Below are positions 7,592 to 15,327 of a stretch of DNA of 36,885 nt, piece by piece. The stretch is from contig PXRR01000032.1 of NCBI GenBank assembly GCA_003021975.1, forward strand, positions 1-36,885, read 5' to 3'. The DNA comes from Halobacteriales archaeon QS_5_70_17 (GTDB lineage: Archaea; Halobacteriota; Halobacteria; Halobacteriales; Haloarculaceae). A model generated the notes under the pieces. That model worked only from the letters and a program-made list of their open reading frames with translations, was not told where the DNA came from and did no database searches. Positions within the stretch are counted from its first letter, which is position 1, and every line of letters starts with the position of its first letter. Made by a program: the position numbers and the translations under genes.

Positions 7592-7798
7592 TCAGTCGGC
7601 GTTGACGCCGCGGTTCGTCGCCGGGGCGGGGTCGGCCGGCGATCGGACGAACATGGCGTGGCCGACCAGGCCGACGGCGACGGTCGCGGCGGCGGGAACC
7701 GCGACCCAGGGAGCGACGCCCGCGAGGATCAGCGCGCCGGAGATGCCTGCCAGTGCGAGCGGAATCAGGCCGAGGACGATGTCGTAGTATCCAGCCAT
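7592..7798 (-). CDS. Small two-helix membrane protein (68 aa)
   Basis: MAGYYDIVLGLIPLALAGI begins a first hydrophobic helix (about 6-27). A second runs at about 31-52, followed by a short polar tail. No family with known function is recognised; small proteins of this shape are frequent in haloarchaea. GTTTTAACTAAC (minus strand, around 7829) lies about 30 nt upstream, supporting the ATG at 7798. An imperfect dyad, TCACT-N6-AGTGA (7803-7818), sits between the TATA element and the start and could be an operator. Confidence 0.72.
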   Translation of the reverse strand: MAGYYDIVLGLIPLALAGISGALILAGVAPWVAVPAAATVAVGLVGHAMFVRSPADPAPATNRGVNAD

Positions 7799-8041
7799 CG
7801 TGTCACTACAGACAGTGAACGGTTAGTTAAAACTTTGGTAGAGATCACGATATGTGCGGCAGATACCAGACCGGTAAACACTCAGAACCCGTCTAGAAGA
7901 ATTTGAATAAGTTATGAAAATACGCTCCGGGAAACCGCAGGGGCGCGCCGCCTCCCTCGGCGTATACGTGTCTTTTGCCTCCCGCGACTGTCGGGGGACT
8001 GAACCGACGGCTTGAAATCGGTTCTGGACCGCAGTACGGTC

Positions 8042-9277
8042 GTGAACGAGAACGACCGGGCGATAACCGGGCTAGTGATGCTCGCTCACTCGCTCGTCCA
8101 CACCTACGAGTTCGCGTTCCCGGTGTTCGTCCCGCTGTGGCTCTCGCAGTTCGGGACCACGGAGGCCGCAGTGGGGTTCGCGCTCACCGTCGGCTTCTCG
8201 CTGTTCGGCCTCGGAGCGCTGCCCGCGGGGATCCTCACCGACCGCCGGGGGTCCAAGCCGCTGATCGTCGCCTGCCTCGGCGGCATGGGGACCTCCTTCG
8301 TCGTCCTGAGCGTGGCGCCGAACCTGATCGTCGTCACCGTCGCGCTCGTGATCTGGGGGGTCGCCGCGAGCGTCTACCACCCGGCGGGGCTCTCGCTGAT
8401 CACCCGCGGCGTCGAGGCCCGCGGCGACGCCTTCGCCTACCACGGCACCGCCGGCAACGTCGGCACCGCGATGGGGCCGTTCCTCGCGACGGTCCTCCTG
8501 TTTCTCCTGAGCGACGACTGGCGGCTGGTCGCCGCCGTGCTCGCCGTGCCGGCCCTGATCGGGGTCCTGCTGGCGCTGCGCGTCGAGGTCGACGAGACCG
8601 CCGCCGTCGCGGCCGACGGCGGGGAGGCCGGTACCGGCGTCGACTCCCTGGAGGAGTTCGCCTCCACCTCGCGGACGCTGTTCACCGGCGGGTTCGTCCT
8701 CGTGTTCGCCGTGGTGATGCTCTCGGGGCTGTACTACCGCGGTGTGCTCACCTTCCTGCCGGCGCTGTTCGAGGGCTTCGACGCCATCCAACCGGCCGAC
8801 GTCTTCGGCCGCACCTTCGAACCGGGCAACTACATCTACACGGGTCTGCTGGCGACGGGCGTGCTCGGCCAGTACGTCGGCGGGAAACTCACCGACCGGA
8901 TGCCGGTCGACCTGGGACTGGCGCTCGGCTACGGCGCGCTCGGCGTCGTCGCGCTGATCTACCTCCCCGCCGTGGAGGCGGGGCTGGGACCGCTGCTCGT
9001 TCTGAGCGCCGTGCTCGGGTTCTTCCTGTTCGTCGTCCAGCCGTTCTACCAGGCGACAGTCGCCGAGTACACCCCCCCGTCGGCCCGCGGGCTCTCCTAC
9101 GGCTACACCTACCTGGGCGTCTTCGGTGTCGGCGCGCTGGGCGCCACCGTCGCCGGGGTCGCCCTGACTGCCTTCTCGCAGGGCGTCCTCTTCGCCGTCC
9201 TCGCGGCGTTCGGCTTCGTCGCCTTCGGCATCGGCCTCGTGCTGTACGCCTACGCCGAGCGACGGGCCGGACGCTGA
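8042..9277 (+). CDS. Major facilitator superfamily transporter
   Basis: The 411-aa protein has about 12 membrane helices. MFS signature loops are visible: GILTDRRGSKPLI between helices 2 and 3 and its echo GGKLTDRMPVDLGL between helices 8 and 9. A hydrophilic acidic central loop (around EVDETAAVAADGGEAGTGVDSLEEF) divides the two halves. The start is set at a GTG giving MNENDRAITGLVMLAHSLVHTYEF, because related haloarchaeal transporters begin this way. An upstream in-frame TTG at 8012 would add ten residues. The drug- or organic-anion-efflux-like architecture does not identify a substrate. A GTATACGTG element near 7962 is a possible distal promoter. Confidence 0.87.
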   Translation: MNENDRAITGLVMLAHSLVHTYEFAFPVFVPLWLSQFGTTEAAVGFALTVGFSLFGLGALPAGILTDRRGSKPLIVACLGGMGTSFVVLSVAPNLIVVTVALVIWGVAASVYHPAGLSLITRGVEARGDAFAYHGTAGNVGTAMGPFLATVLLFLLSDDWRLVAAVLAVPALIGVLLALRVEVDETAAVAADGGEAGTGVDSLEEFASTSRTLFTGGFVLVFAVVMLSGLYYRGVLTFLPALFEGFDAIQPADVFGRTFEPGNYIYTGLLATGVLGQYVGGKLTDRMPVDLGLALGYGALGVVALIYLPAVEAGLGPLLVLSAVLGFFLFVVQPFYQATVAEYTPPSARGLSYGYTYLGVFGVGALGATVAGVALTAFSQGVLFAVLAAFGFVAFGIGLVLYAYAERRAGR

Positions 9278-9310
9278 ACCGCCGGCAGCGCTGGCGGGTC
9301 TCGGTCCCCG

Positions 9311-9745
9311 TCAGCGCCGCCGGAGGGCCGCGGCCGCGAACGGGAGCAACCGCCAGGGGACCAGCAGCACCAGCCCGACGACTAGCGAGACGATCACGAA
9401 CGGCAGCGCGAGGTCCCCGCTGAACAGCGCGGTGCCCCGCAGCAGCTGCCCGATCAGCGCCGCGCCGATCCAGGCGGCGGCGACGGCCCTCGCCGCGCTT
9501 CGCGGGCCGGCCAGCGCGGCCCGGCCGTAGGCGCCCGCCAGCGGCGCCGCGGCCAGCCAGCCCAGGTAGAAGGGGGCGGCCGTCTCCGCGACCGCCAGCG
9601 GCCGGGCGAGCACGTACTCGACTCCGGAGTGATTGACCGCGCCGCTCACGACGAACGCGGCGATCAACAGGAGGTCGCCGACCGCCAGTCCCAGCGTCCG
9701 CGGCGAGGGGACGATCCGCCCGTGGCCGGCCGTCGTCGTTCCCAT
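9311..9745 (-). CDS. DUF3054 family membrane protein
   Basis: The 144-aa protein has four hydrophobic segments. The motif LGLAVGDLLLIAAFVVSGAVNHS near the N terminus and PFYLGWLAAAPLAGAY in the middle are typical of DUF3054 proteins, found in actinobacteria and haloarchaea and of unknown function. The C terminus is Arg-rich (LRRR), consistent with a cytoplasmic end. It is divergent from the GNAT gene, with 89 bp between start codons. ATG 9745 is chosen because the family similarity begins shortly after it; an upstream extension of 25 residues is Arg/Gly-rich and unlike the family. Confidence 0.83.
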   Translation of the reverse strand: MGTTTAGHGRIVPSPRTLGLAVGDLLLIAAFVVSGAVNHSGVEYVLARPLAVAETAAPFYLGWLAAAPLAGAYGRAALAGPRSAARAVAAAWIGAALIGQLLRGTALFSGDLALPFVIVSLVVGLVLLVPWRLLPFAAAALRRR

Positions 9746-9834
9746 GGGTGTCACTTCGGGACCGGTCCCCTTCACTCTCCCTCTCCCGGCGCGCCGACCG
9801 GACGAGTTACGGCCCCGCACGCGGTACTGGGGGT

Positions 9835-10407
9835 ATGGAGTTCGCGGTCCTGGGGTGGCCCCCGGACGGGCCGGCGCTCCGCCTCCACCACGAGCGGTTC
9901 GCCTATGCCGGGAAGTTCGTCATGACGTCCACGGGGAAGGCCGTCGCCCTCGCCGCCGGCGTCGCGCCCGCCGACCTCCCCGCTCCGGAGGAGGGATACG
10001 CCGAGGGCGTCCTCGCGGCCGCGGCGTTCAACGAGGACCGCACGGACCCCGACGCGCTGTGGCTGCGCTACGTGACGACCCGCCGGGACCGCCAGGGGGA
10101 GGGCATCGGGACGCGGCTGGTCGCGTTCGCCGTCGCCCGCGCTCGCAAGCGGGGCTACGAGCGCGTCCGCATCGCCGTCAACAACCCCTACGCCTACGAG
10201 GCGCTCTCGAAGGCCGGCTTCGGCTACGTCGGCCGGGAGACGGGGCTGGCGGAACTGGTCATGGAGCGGCCCAGCGACCGGGCGCGCTACCGGGAGGGGC
10301 TGGCGGCGTTCGCCGACCGCGACCTGCCCGCCGAGCAGCGGGAGTTCGTCGCGGCCCGCCGGGAGCGCGGCCCGCCGCCCGTCGTCGATCCTCTCTCCGG
10401 CGGGTGA
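9835..10407 (+). CDS. GNAT-family N-acetyltransferase
   Basis: The 190-aa protein contains the acetyl-CoA pyrophosphate loop [17 protein letters not shown] (motif A, about 82-98). It is followed by [31 protein letters not shown], the usual strand-helix after motif A. It should transfer an acyl group from acetyl-CoA to an amine; the substrate is unknown. The N-terminal start [22 protein letters not shown] is typical of haloarchaeal members. ATG 9835 is supported by GAGTTACGG about 28 nt upstream, so the mRNA is probably leaderless. Confidence 0.87.
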   Translation: MEFAVLGWPPDGPALRLHHERFAYAGKFVMTSTGKAVALAAGVAPADLPAPEEGYAEGVLAAAAFNEDRTDPDALWLRYVTTRRDRQGEGIGTRLVAFAVARARKRGYERVRIAVNNPYAYEALSKAGFGYVGRETGLAELVMERPSDRARYREGLAAFADRDLPAEQREFVAARRERGPPPVVDPLSGG

Positions 10408-10459
10408 CTGGCGGAGCGGGCCGCAAGGATTGAAGCCGCCGACGCGCCTGCACCCGCCA

Positions 10460-11437
10460 ATGGGTAACGCAGACTTGCGCCAGCTAGCCGTGATCCGGGA
10501 CGTGACGTTCCCCGAACTCGCGGGGAGTGTCGTCGCCGTCGACGCCCACAACTGGCTCTACCGCTACCTGACGACGACCGTCCGGTTCACCGACAGCGCG
10601 GCGTACACCCGGGACGGCGAGGAGGTGGCGAACCTGATCGGCGTCGTCCGGGGGCTCCCGAAGTTTCTCGAGAGCGACGTCACTCCCGTCTTCGTCTTCG
10701 ACGGCGGCGTCACCGACCTGAAAGACGACGAGGTGGCCGACCGCCGCGAGCAGCGCGAGCGCTACGAGGAGCAACTCGAGGCGGCCCGCGAGGAGGGCGA
10801 CGCCGCCGAGATCGCGACCCTCGAGTCGCGCACCCAGCGGCTCACGCCGCTCATCCTGGAGACGACGCGAGAACTGCTCGACCGACTGGACGTGCCCGTC
10901 GTCGAGGCGCCCGCCGAGGGGGAGGCCCAGGCCGCCCACATGGCCCGCCGGGGAGTCGTCGACTACGTCGGGAGCGAGGACTACGACGCGCTCCTGCTGG
11001 GCGCGCCGCGGACGCTGCGAAAGCTCACGAGTTCCGGCGACCCCGAGTGCATGGACTTCGAGGCCACTCTCGCGGAGCACGACCTCACCTGGGAGCAACT
11101 GGTCGACGTCGGGATCCTCTGCGGGACCGACTTCAACGAGGGAGTCGACGGGATCGGGCCGAAGACCGCGGTGGACCTCGTCCGCGAGCACGGCGACCTC
11201 TGGGGAGTACTGGAGGCCGAGGACGTCTACGTCGAGCACGCCGACCGGATCCGGGACCTCTTCTTGCACCCGACGGTGACCGACGACGCCGCCTTCGACG
11301 CGGATCTGTCTCCGGACGTCGACGCCGCCCGGTCGTACGTCTGCGGGGAGTGGGAGGTCCCCGAGGCGGAGGTCGAACGGGGTTTCGAGCGCATCGAGGA
11401 GGCCGTCGCCCAGACGGGACTCGACGACTGGGTCTGA
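10460..11437 (+). CDS. fen: Flap endonuclease 1 (FEN-1/XPG family)
   Basis: The 325-aa nuclease has the N domain ([34 protein letters not shown]), the I domain ([31 protein letters not shown]) and the H2TH region ([20 protein letters not shown]). The acidic metal-binding residues expected in each block are present. It removes 5' flaps during Okazaki-fragment maturation and base excision repair. The C-terminal QTGLDDWV resembles a PIP box (Q-x-x-L-x-x-aromatic) for binding PCNA. ATG 10460 gives the conserved MGNADLR start; a longer frame of ten residues upstream is not conserved. Confidence 0.95.
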   Translation: MGNADLRQLAVIRDVTFPELAGSVVAVDAHNWLYRYLTTTVRFTDSAAYTRDGEEVANLIGVVRGLPKFLESDVTPVFVFDGGVTDLKDDEVADRREQRERYEEQLEAAREEGDAAEIATLESRTQRLTPLILETTRELLDRLDVPVVEAPAEGEAQAAHMARRGVVDYVGSEDYDALLLGAPRTLRKLTSSGDPECMDFEATLAEHDLTWEQLVDVGILCGTDFNEGVDGIGPKTAVDLVREHGDLWGVLEAEDVYVEHADRIRDLFLHPTVTDDAAFDADLSPDVDAARSYVCGEWEVPEAEVERGFERIEEAVAQTGLDDWV

Positions 11438-11484
11438 CCGCGGCCGGCGCCGTCACTGCCCGTCCCGTACTCGCGCTCGCCCGC

Positions 11485-11649
11485 TCAGGAAGGGTCGCAG
11501 ACGGGATCGTCGACCTCGACGGTGACGCTCTCGATCTCCGGGTCGTGGTCCGCCCACTTCTCGAGGAGGGACCGGACGTCCTCGACCGTCAGGTTCCCCT
11601 CGTCTCCGAACTGCTCGGCTTCGACCGTAAACTTCCGCTTGTAGGCCAT
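11485..11649 (-). CDS. 54-aa acidic small protein
   Basis: The frame reads MAYKRKFTVEAEQFGDEGN, then a segment LTVEDVRSLLEKWAD that looks like a helix, then IESVTVEVDDPVCDPS. It resembles a small beta-alpha-beta unit with a single Cys near the end. No named family is recognised. A TTTATC element (11682-11677 on the minus strand) lies about 30 nt upstream, giving a leaderless promoter, and an inverted repeat (11685-11699) abuts it. The acidic composition and codon use match neighbouring genes, supporting a real gene. Confidence 0.7.
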   Translation of the reverse strand: MAYKRKFTVEAEQFGDEGNLTVEDVRSLLEKWADHDPEIESVTVEVDDPVCDPS

Positions 11650-11684
11650 TACGAGCCCTGATAACGTCTATCGGGAGATAAACC

Positions 11685-11699
11685 TTCCTACGTTAGGAA
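11685..11699. promoter_or_regulatory. Inverted repeat abutting the TATA box of the 54-aa gene
   Basis: TTCCTA-CGT-TAGGAA has perfect 6-bp arms around 3 bp. It sits at the BRE position directly upstream of the TTTATC element of the minus-strand gene. A protein bound here could block TFB. The binding factor is unknown. Confidence 0.4.
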
Positions 11700-11843
11700 A
11701 GATCGTTACTGTTCTAACGAGCACAGCAAAGCTGTCGGTTCAGACTACCGGAGTCAGACCGATGCGGTACCAGCGCGGGCGTTCGGCGGCGCTCGACTGT
11801 AAGCCCCAGCGGTTCGGCGGCCCCGCGAGAACTGCCGACCGCC

Positions 11844-12041
11844 ATGACTGCAGTCAGAGTGATCAAGGTGCTCGGCACCTCGGAGGAATCGTGGGAAGAC
11901 GCGGCCCGCGACGCCGTCTCGCAGGCCAACGAGATCGTCGAGGAGATCAGCGGCGTCGGGGTCCTCGACTACACCGGCGGCGTCTAGGACGGGCCCGCCA
12001 CCCAGTACAAGGCGACCGTCGAGATCGCCGTCCCCGTGCGG
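11844..12041 (+). pseudogene. Dodecin-like flavoprotein interrupted by an in-frame amber codon
   Basis: The ATG opens MTAVRVIKVLGTSEESWEDA, then ARDAVSQANEIVEEISGVGV, the strand-helix-strand start of dodecin, a small flavin-binding dodecamer of about 65-70 aa. A TAG stop at 11985-11987 ends the frame after 47 residues. The same frame continues DGPATQYKATVEIAVPVR, which is the expected last strand and includes the Gln of the flavin pocket. A GAG codon probably became TAG. Readthrough would run on without the usual stop, so the 3' end may also be altered. Readings: recent pseudogene, base-calling error, or less likely readthrough. The truncated 47-aa product lacks part of the barrel. Confidence 0.7.
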
Positions 12042-12051
12042 CGGCAGACTA

Positions 12052-12087
12052 CCTCCGACGGTGGGACCACGGGGTCCCGGTCGGAGG
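12052..12087. repeat. Strong two-part hairpin downstream of the broken dodecin
   Basis: CCTCCGAC (12052-12059) pairs with GTCGGAGG (12080-12087), and inside it GGGACC (12063-12068) pairs with GGTCCC (12073-12078) around a 4-nt loop. A run of five T follows about 50 nt later (ACTG-TTTTT-CAGT). It may act as a transcription end or mRNA-stability element for the dodecin transcript. Confidence 0.4.
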
Positions 12088-12170
12088 AGGAGTTCACGTC
12101 GCTGATCGGCCGCCTGCTGGGCTACTGCGAACTGCACTGTTTTTCAGTCACAGTCGTCGCGGGGGACCGT

Positions 12171-12566
12171 TCACCCGACGAACGGCGACCGGGCGTACAG
12201 CACCCCGATCGTGCCGCCGAACGCGAGGCCGGAAAGCAGGCCGCCGGCGGTGGCGGGGCCCCCGGTCAGGGTGGTCGCCCAGAAGAGGACGCCGTAGGCG
12301 ATCCCGACCGCTCCCCCGGTTCGCGGGTCCGCGGCGAGGCTCGCGATCCGATCCACGCCGGCGATCCCGGCGTAGACGAGTCCGAAGGCCGCGCCCGGCA
12401 CGAACAGTACCCCGAGCACCTCGACGGAGAGTTCCGAGACCTCGAACGCACCCGCGGCGAACAGGACCAGCGACCCCGCGACCGCCCCGATCGCTCCCGC
12501 GACCGCGCCGGTGAGCCACCTCCCCGGGTCGATCCGCTCGGTTCCAGCCGCGATGGACTCTATCAC
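12171..12566 (-). CDS. Four-helix membrane protein, 131 aa
   Basis: Four hydrophobic segments lie at about 17-41, 46-71, 83-103 and 105-127, rich in Gly and Ala, with an acidic stretch between the first and second. A short cytoplasmic-type N terminus reads MIESIAAGTERIDPGRW. No family with known function is recognised. The start is a GTG at 12566. It lies inside an inverted repeat, CTATCAC-N5-GTGATAG (12560-12578), and a T/A-rich element TTATTATGTTATTT is upstream, so translation or transcription start may be controlled there. Confidence 0.72.
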   Translation of the reverse strand: MIESIAAGTERIDPGRWLTGAVAGAIGAVAGSLVLFAAGAFEVSELSVEVLGVLFVPGAAFGLVYAGIAGVDRIASLAADPRTGGAVGIAYGVLFWATTLTGGPATAGGLLSGLAFGGTIGVLYARSPFVG

Positions 12567-12578
12567 GTGTAGTGATAG
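12560..12578. promoter_or_regulatory. Inverted repeat overlapping the start of the 131-aa membrane gene
   Basis: CTATCACGTGTAGTGATAG has perfect 7-bp arms with a 5-bp centre and covers the GTG start codon. It is a candidate operator located just downstream of the presumed TATA region. Confidence 0.4.
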
Positions 12579-12680
12579 TAACGAAATAACATAATAATTC
12601 TTTCTAGTTGTATGGACGGGCCCGCCGGCTCTCCCGAACGATCCCGTCTGCCTTTAACCGCGCCGTCCCTCACTCCGCCC

Positions 12681-12860
12681 ATGGAACCAGCCGAGGTCGA
12701 GCGACTCATCGAAGAGGGCGTCGAGGACGCCGACGCGACCGTCTCGCGACCGCGGAACCCCGACGACGACAGCCACCTCGCGGCCGTCGTCGTCGGCACC
12801 GACATCCACGCGCTGGAACTGAAGACCTACACCCCCGAGGAGTACGCCGACCACGGGTAG
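12681..12860 (+). CDS. BolA-like protein lacking the central segment
   Basis: The 59-aa frame starts MEPAEVERLIEEGVEDADATV, like haloarchaeal BolA-family proteins, and ends DIHALELKTYTPEEYADHG, like their C termini, including the conserved His. From memory of the family, about 25 residues (the SPAFEG segment and the following helix) normally lie between HLAAVVV and TDIHALEL. Here HLAAVVV is joined directly through one Gly, in frame. BolA proteins work with monothiol glutaredoxins in Fe-S handling; this product would lack the recognition helix and may not fold. A CCTTTAACC element about 28 nt upstream shows the promoter is intact. It could be a decaying gene or a real short variant. Confidence 0.65.
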   Translation: MEPAEVERLIEEGVEDADATVSRPRNPDDDSHLAAVVVGTDIHALELKTYTPEEYADHG

Positions 12861-12919
12861 CCGCCCGTCTCGGTCCGCGCGCCCGCGGCTTTTTGCCGGC
12901 AGCGTCCCTCCGTCCGCCG

Positions 12920-14128
12920 ATGACACGGCCGTACACGGACCCCGACTGGCTCCGCGACCACGCTATCGACGTCCTCGAGTTCTACTACCCCGCCTGCGTC
13001 GACGAGGAGCGGGGCGGTCACGTCGCGCAGATCGACGAGGCCACCGGCGAGGTCTACGACCCCGACCCGCGCCACCTCGTCGCGACCTGCCGGTTCGTCG
13101 CCAACTTCTCGCTGGGAGCGGCGCTGGACGGGCCCGACTGGTGCGGGTGGGAGGCCGCCCGCGGGTTCGCCTTCCTGCGGAACCGCCACCGGGACCGCGA
13201 CCGGGGCGGCTACGCCTGGCTGCTCGACGGCACCGACGTCGCCGACGCCACCCGGTCGGCCTACGGCCACGCGTTCGTCCTGCTGGCCCACGCCCGGGCC
13301 GGCGAGGCCGGGGTCCGAGAGGCCAAGGCGGGGCTCTCGGGGGTCTTCGACCTCCTCGACGCGTACTTCTGGGAGGACGATCACGGCCTCCACCGGAGCC
13401 GCCTCGACGCCGACTGGGAGCCGATCGAGACCTACCGCGGCCAGAACGCGAACATGCACGCCTGCGAGGCGCTGCTGGCGGCCCACGCCTTCACCGGGAA
13501 AGACCGGTATCTCGACCGCGCGGCGACGGTCGCCCGGCGGCTGGCGGTCGACCTCGCGGGCCCCACCGACGGCCGGATCTGGGAGCACTACACCTCCGGG
13601 TGGGACCACGACTTCTCGTACAACCGCGAGGCGCCCGCGGACCAGTTCCGGCCGTGGGGCTACCAGCCGGGCCACCACGCCGAGTGGGCGAAACTGCTGG
13701 CCGTCCTCGACCGGCGGACCGACGCCGACTGGCCGCTCGAGCGGGCCGCGGACCTCTTCGAGTACGCCGTCGGTCCGGGGTGGGACGAGCGGCGAGGGGG
13801 GCTCTACTACACGCTGGACCGCGAGGACGACCCGCTGATCGAGGAGAAGTACGGCTGGCCGGTCGCGGAGGCCGTCGGCGCCGCGGCGGCGCTGTACGAG
13901 CGCACCGGCGAGGGCCGGTACCTGGAGTGGTACGACCGCCTGTGGTCGTACGCGACCGAGACGCCGGTCGCGCCCGGCGGCAACTGGTACGCGAAGTGCA
14001 CCCCCGGCGGGGAACCGCTCCCGACCGCAGAGGGGCCGGCCGTCGAACCCGGCTACCACCCCGTCGGGGCCTGCTGGGAGGCCCGGCGGTCGCTGTCGGC
14101 GGTCGAGGGGAGCGGCGACCGGGGCTGA
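12920..14128 (+). CDS. AGE-family sugar epimerase/isomerase
   Basis: The 402-aa (alpha/alpha)6-barrel enzyme is of the N-acylglucosamine 2-epimerase superfamily. Typical blocks appear in order: GGHVAQIDEATGEVYD, RHLVATCRFVANFS, SAYGHAFVLLAHA (His), YRGQNANMHACEALLAA (Arg, Asn, His), YQPGHHAEWAKLL (His), KYGWPVAEAVGAAAALY. Family members interconvert aldose and ketose (mannose/fructose, cellobiose/glucosylmannose, sulfoquinovose) or epimerise GlcNAc. The HHAEWAK block and the linked sugar kinases suggest a mannose/fructose-type isomerase, which is inference. A GCTTTTTGCC element about 27 nt upstream gives a leaderless promoter. It ends convergently with the first sugar ABC operon. Confidence 0.88.
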   Translation: MTRPYTDPDWLRDHAIDVLEFYYPACVDEERGGHVAQIDEATGEVYDPDPRHLVATCRFVANFSLGAALDGPDWCGWEAARGFAFLRNRHRDRDRGGYAWLLDGTDVADATRSAYGHAFVLLAHARAGEAGVREAKAGLSGVFDLLDAYFWEDDHGLHRSRLDADWEPIETYRGQNANMHACEALLAAHAFTGKDRYLDRAATVARRLAVDLAGPTDGRIWEHYTSGWDHDFSYNREAPADQFRPWGYQPGHHAEWAKLLAVLDRRTDADWPLERAADLFEYAVGPGWDERRGGLYYTLDREDDPLIEEKYGWPVAEAVGAAAALYERTGEGRYLEWYDRLWSYATETPVAPGGNWYAKCTPGGEPLPTAEGPAVEPGYHPVGACWEARRSLSAVEGSGDRG

Positions 14129-14176
14129 CGGGCCCGCAAACGTACGCGACCCCGTCGGAGAGACGGCGAGCGCCGC

Positions 14177-15325
14177 TCAGATCGTCCGCCCGGTCTCCGT
14201 CTCGGCGGTCTCCCGGGTCAGCGACCGGTCGAGGACCGCCTCGCCGGTCGCGCGGTCGAAGAGGTGGATCCGGTCGGCCGGGAACTCGACGGTGACTGTG
14301 TCCCCCCGCTCGACGCGCTCGTAGCCGTCGACGACCGCGACGAAGGTCCCGTCGATCCCCGGGAACTGCAGGTAGACGTTGTTCTCGTCGCCCATGGGTT
14401 CGACCACGTCGACGGTGGTCTCGAAGCGGCGCTCGCCGGGGCCGTCCGCGACGGCGATGGCCTCCGGGCGGACGCTGAGCGTGAGGTCGTCGCCCGCGCC
14501 GGCCGCGATCCGGTCGACGACCTCCGGCGGCAGGGGGTAGTCGAACCCGTCGCCCCGGAGGACGTCGCCGTCGCGCTCGACCGGGAAGAAGTTCATCGAC
14601 GGTTCGCCGATGAACCCCGCGACGAACTGGTTGGCCGGTTCGTGGTAACACTCCAGGGGCGTCCCGACCTGCTGGAGGCGGCCGCCGTCGAGGATGGCGA
14701 TCCGGTCGCCCATCGTCATCGCCTCCGTCTGGTCGTGGGTGACGTACATCGTCGTCACGTCGAGGTCCTCCTGGAGGCGCTGGAGTTCGGTGCGCATCTG
14801 CGAGCGCAGTTTCGCGTCGAGGTTCGAGAGCGGTTCGTCCATCAGGAACACCTCGGGGTCGCGGACGATGGCGCGCCCGAGCGCGACGCGCTGCTGCTGG
14901 CCGCCGGAGAGCTCCTCGGGCCTGCGCTCGAGCAGTTCGGTGATACCGAGCAGGCCGGCGCTGTCCTCGACGCGGTCGTCGATCCCGTCGTCGCCGAGGT
15001 CCGTCGACTCCTCGAGGCCGAAGCGCATGTTCTCCCGGACGGTCATGTGGGGATACAGCGCGTAGCTCTGGAACACCATCGCGATGTTCCGGTCCTGTGG
15101 CTTCCGGTCGTCGATGGCGGTCTCGCCGAGGCGGATCTCCCCGGAGGTGACCGACTCCAGGCCCGCGACCATCCGCAGGGTCGTGCTCTTACCACAGCCC
15201 GAGGGGCCGACGAGCACGAGGAACTCCCCGTCGCGGATCTCCAGCGAGACGTCGTCGACGGCGACGACGTCCTCGCCGTCGTCGTCGTAGATCTTCGTGA
15301 CGTGATCGAGCGTGAGTGATGACAT
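14177..15325 (-). CDS. CUT1 sugar ABC transporter ATPase (MalK/UgpC type)
   Basis: The 382-aa protein has Walker A GPSGCGKS (40-47), Q-loop MVFQSYALYPHMTV, signature EELSGGQQQRVALGRA, Walker B VFLMDEPLSNLDAK and the switch His in YVTHDQTEAM. The C-terminal third is the TOBE regulatory part (VRPEAIAVADGPGERR, MGDENNVYLQF, RIHLFDRATGEAVLD). It energises the two permeases encoded just upstream. The ATG is two bases after the preceding permease stop codon, so it is the last gene of a four-gene operon: SBP, permease, permease, ATPase. Confidence 0.93.
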   Translation of the reverse strand: MSSLTLDHVTKIYDDDGEDVVAVDDVSLEIRDGEFLVLVGPSGCGKSTTLRMVAGLESVTSGEIRLGETAIDDRKPQDRNIAMVFQSYALYPHMTVRENMRFGLEESTDLGDDGIDDRVEDSAGLLGITELLERRPEELSGGQQQRVALGRAIVRDPEVFLMDEPLSNLDAKLRSQMRTELQRLQEDLDVTTMYVTHDQTEAMTMGDRIAILDGGRLQQVGTPLECYHEPANQFVAGFIGEPSMNFFPVERDGDVLRGDGFDYPLPPEVVDRIAAGAGDDLTLSVRPEAIAVADGPGERRFETTVDVVEPMGDENNVYLQFPGIDGTFVAVVDGYERVERGDTVTVEFPADRIHLFDRATGEAVLDRSLTRETAETETGRTI

Positions 15326-15327
15326 GG

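Noticed and set aside
11707-11723. TACT-N8-GAGCA resembling a TrmB site upstream of the 54-aa gene
   Set aside because: It mismatches the motif in the second half-site and lies far from a fitting TATA element; chance similarity is more likely.
11985-11987. TAG in the dodecin read as pyrrolysine
   Set aside because: No pyl genes are visible, haloarchaea generally lack the pyrrolysine system, and the downstream frame lacks its proper stop, so a mutation or sequencing error is more likely.
12608-14128. Longer N-terminal extension of the AGE epimerase (about 104 extra residues)
   Set aside because: The extension overlaps the BolA-like gene out of frame, is Arg-rich, and the promoter at about 12890 fits the start at 12920.
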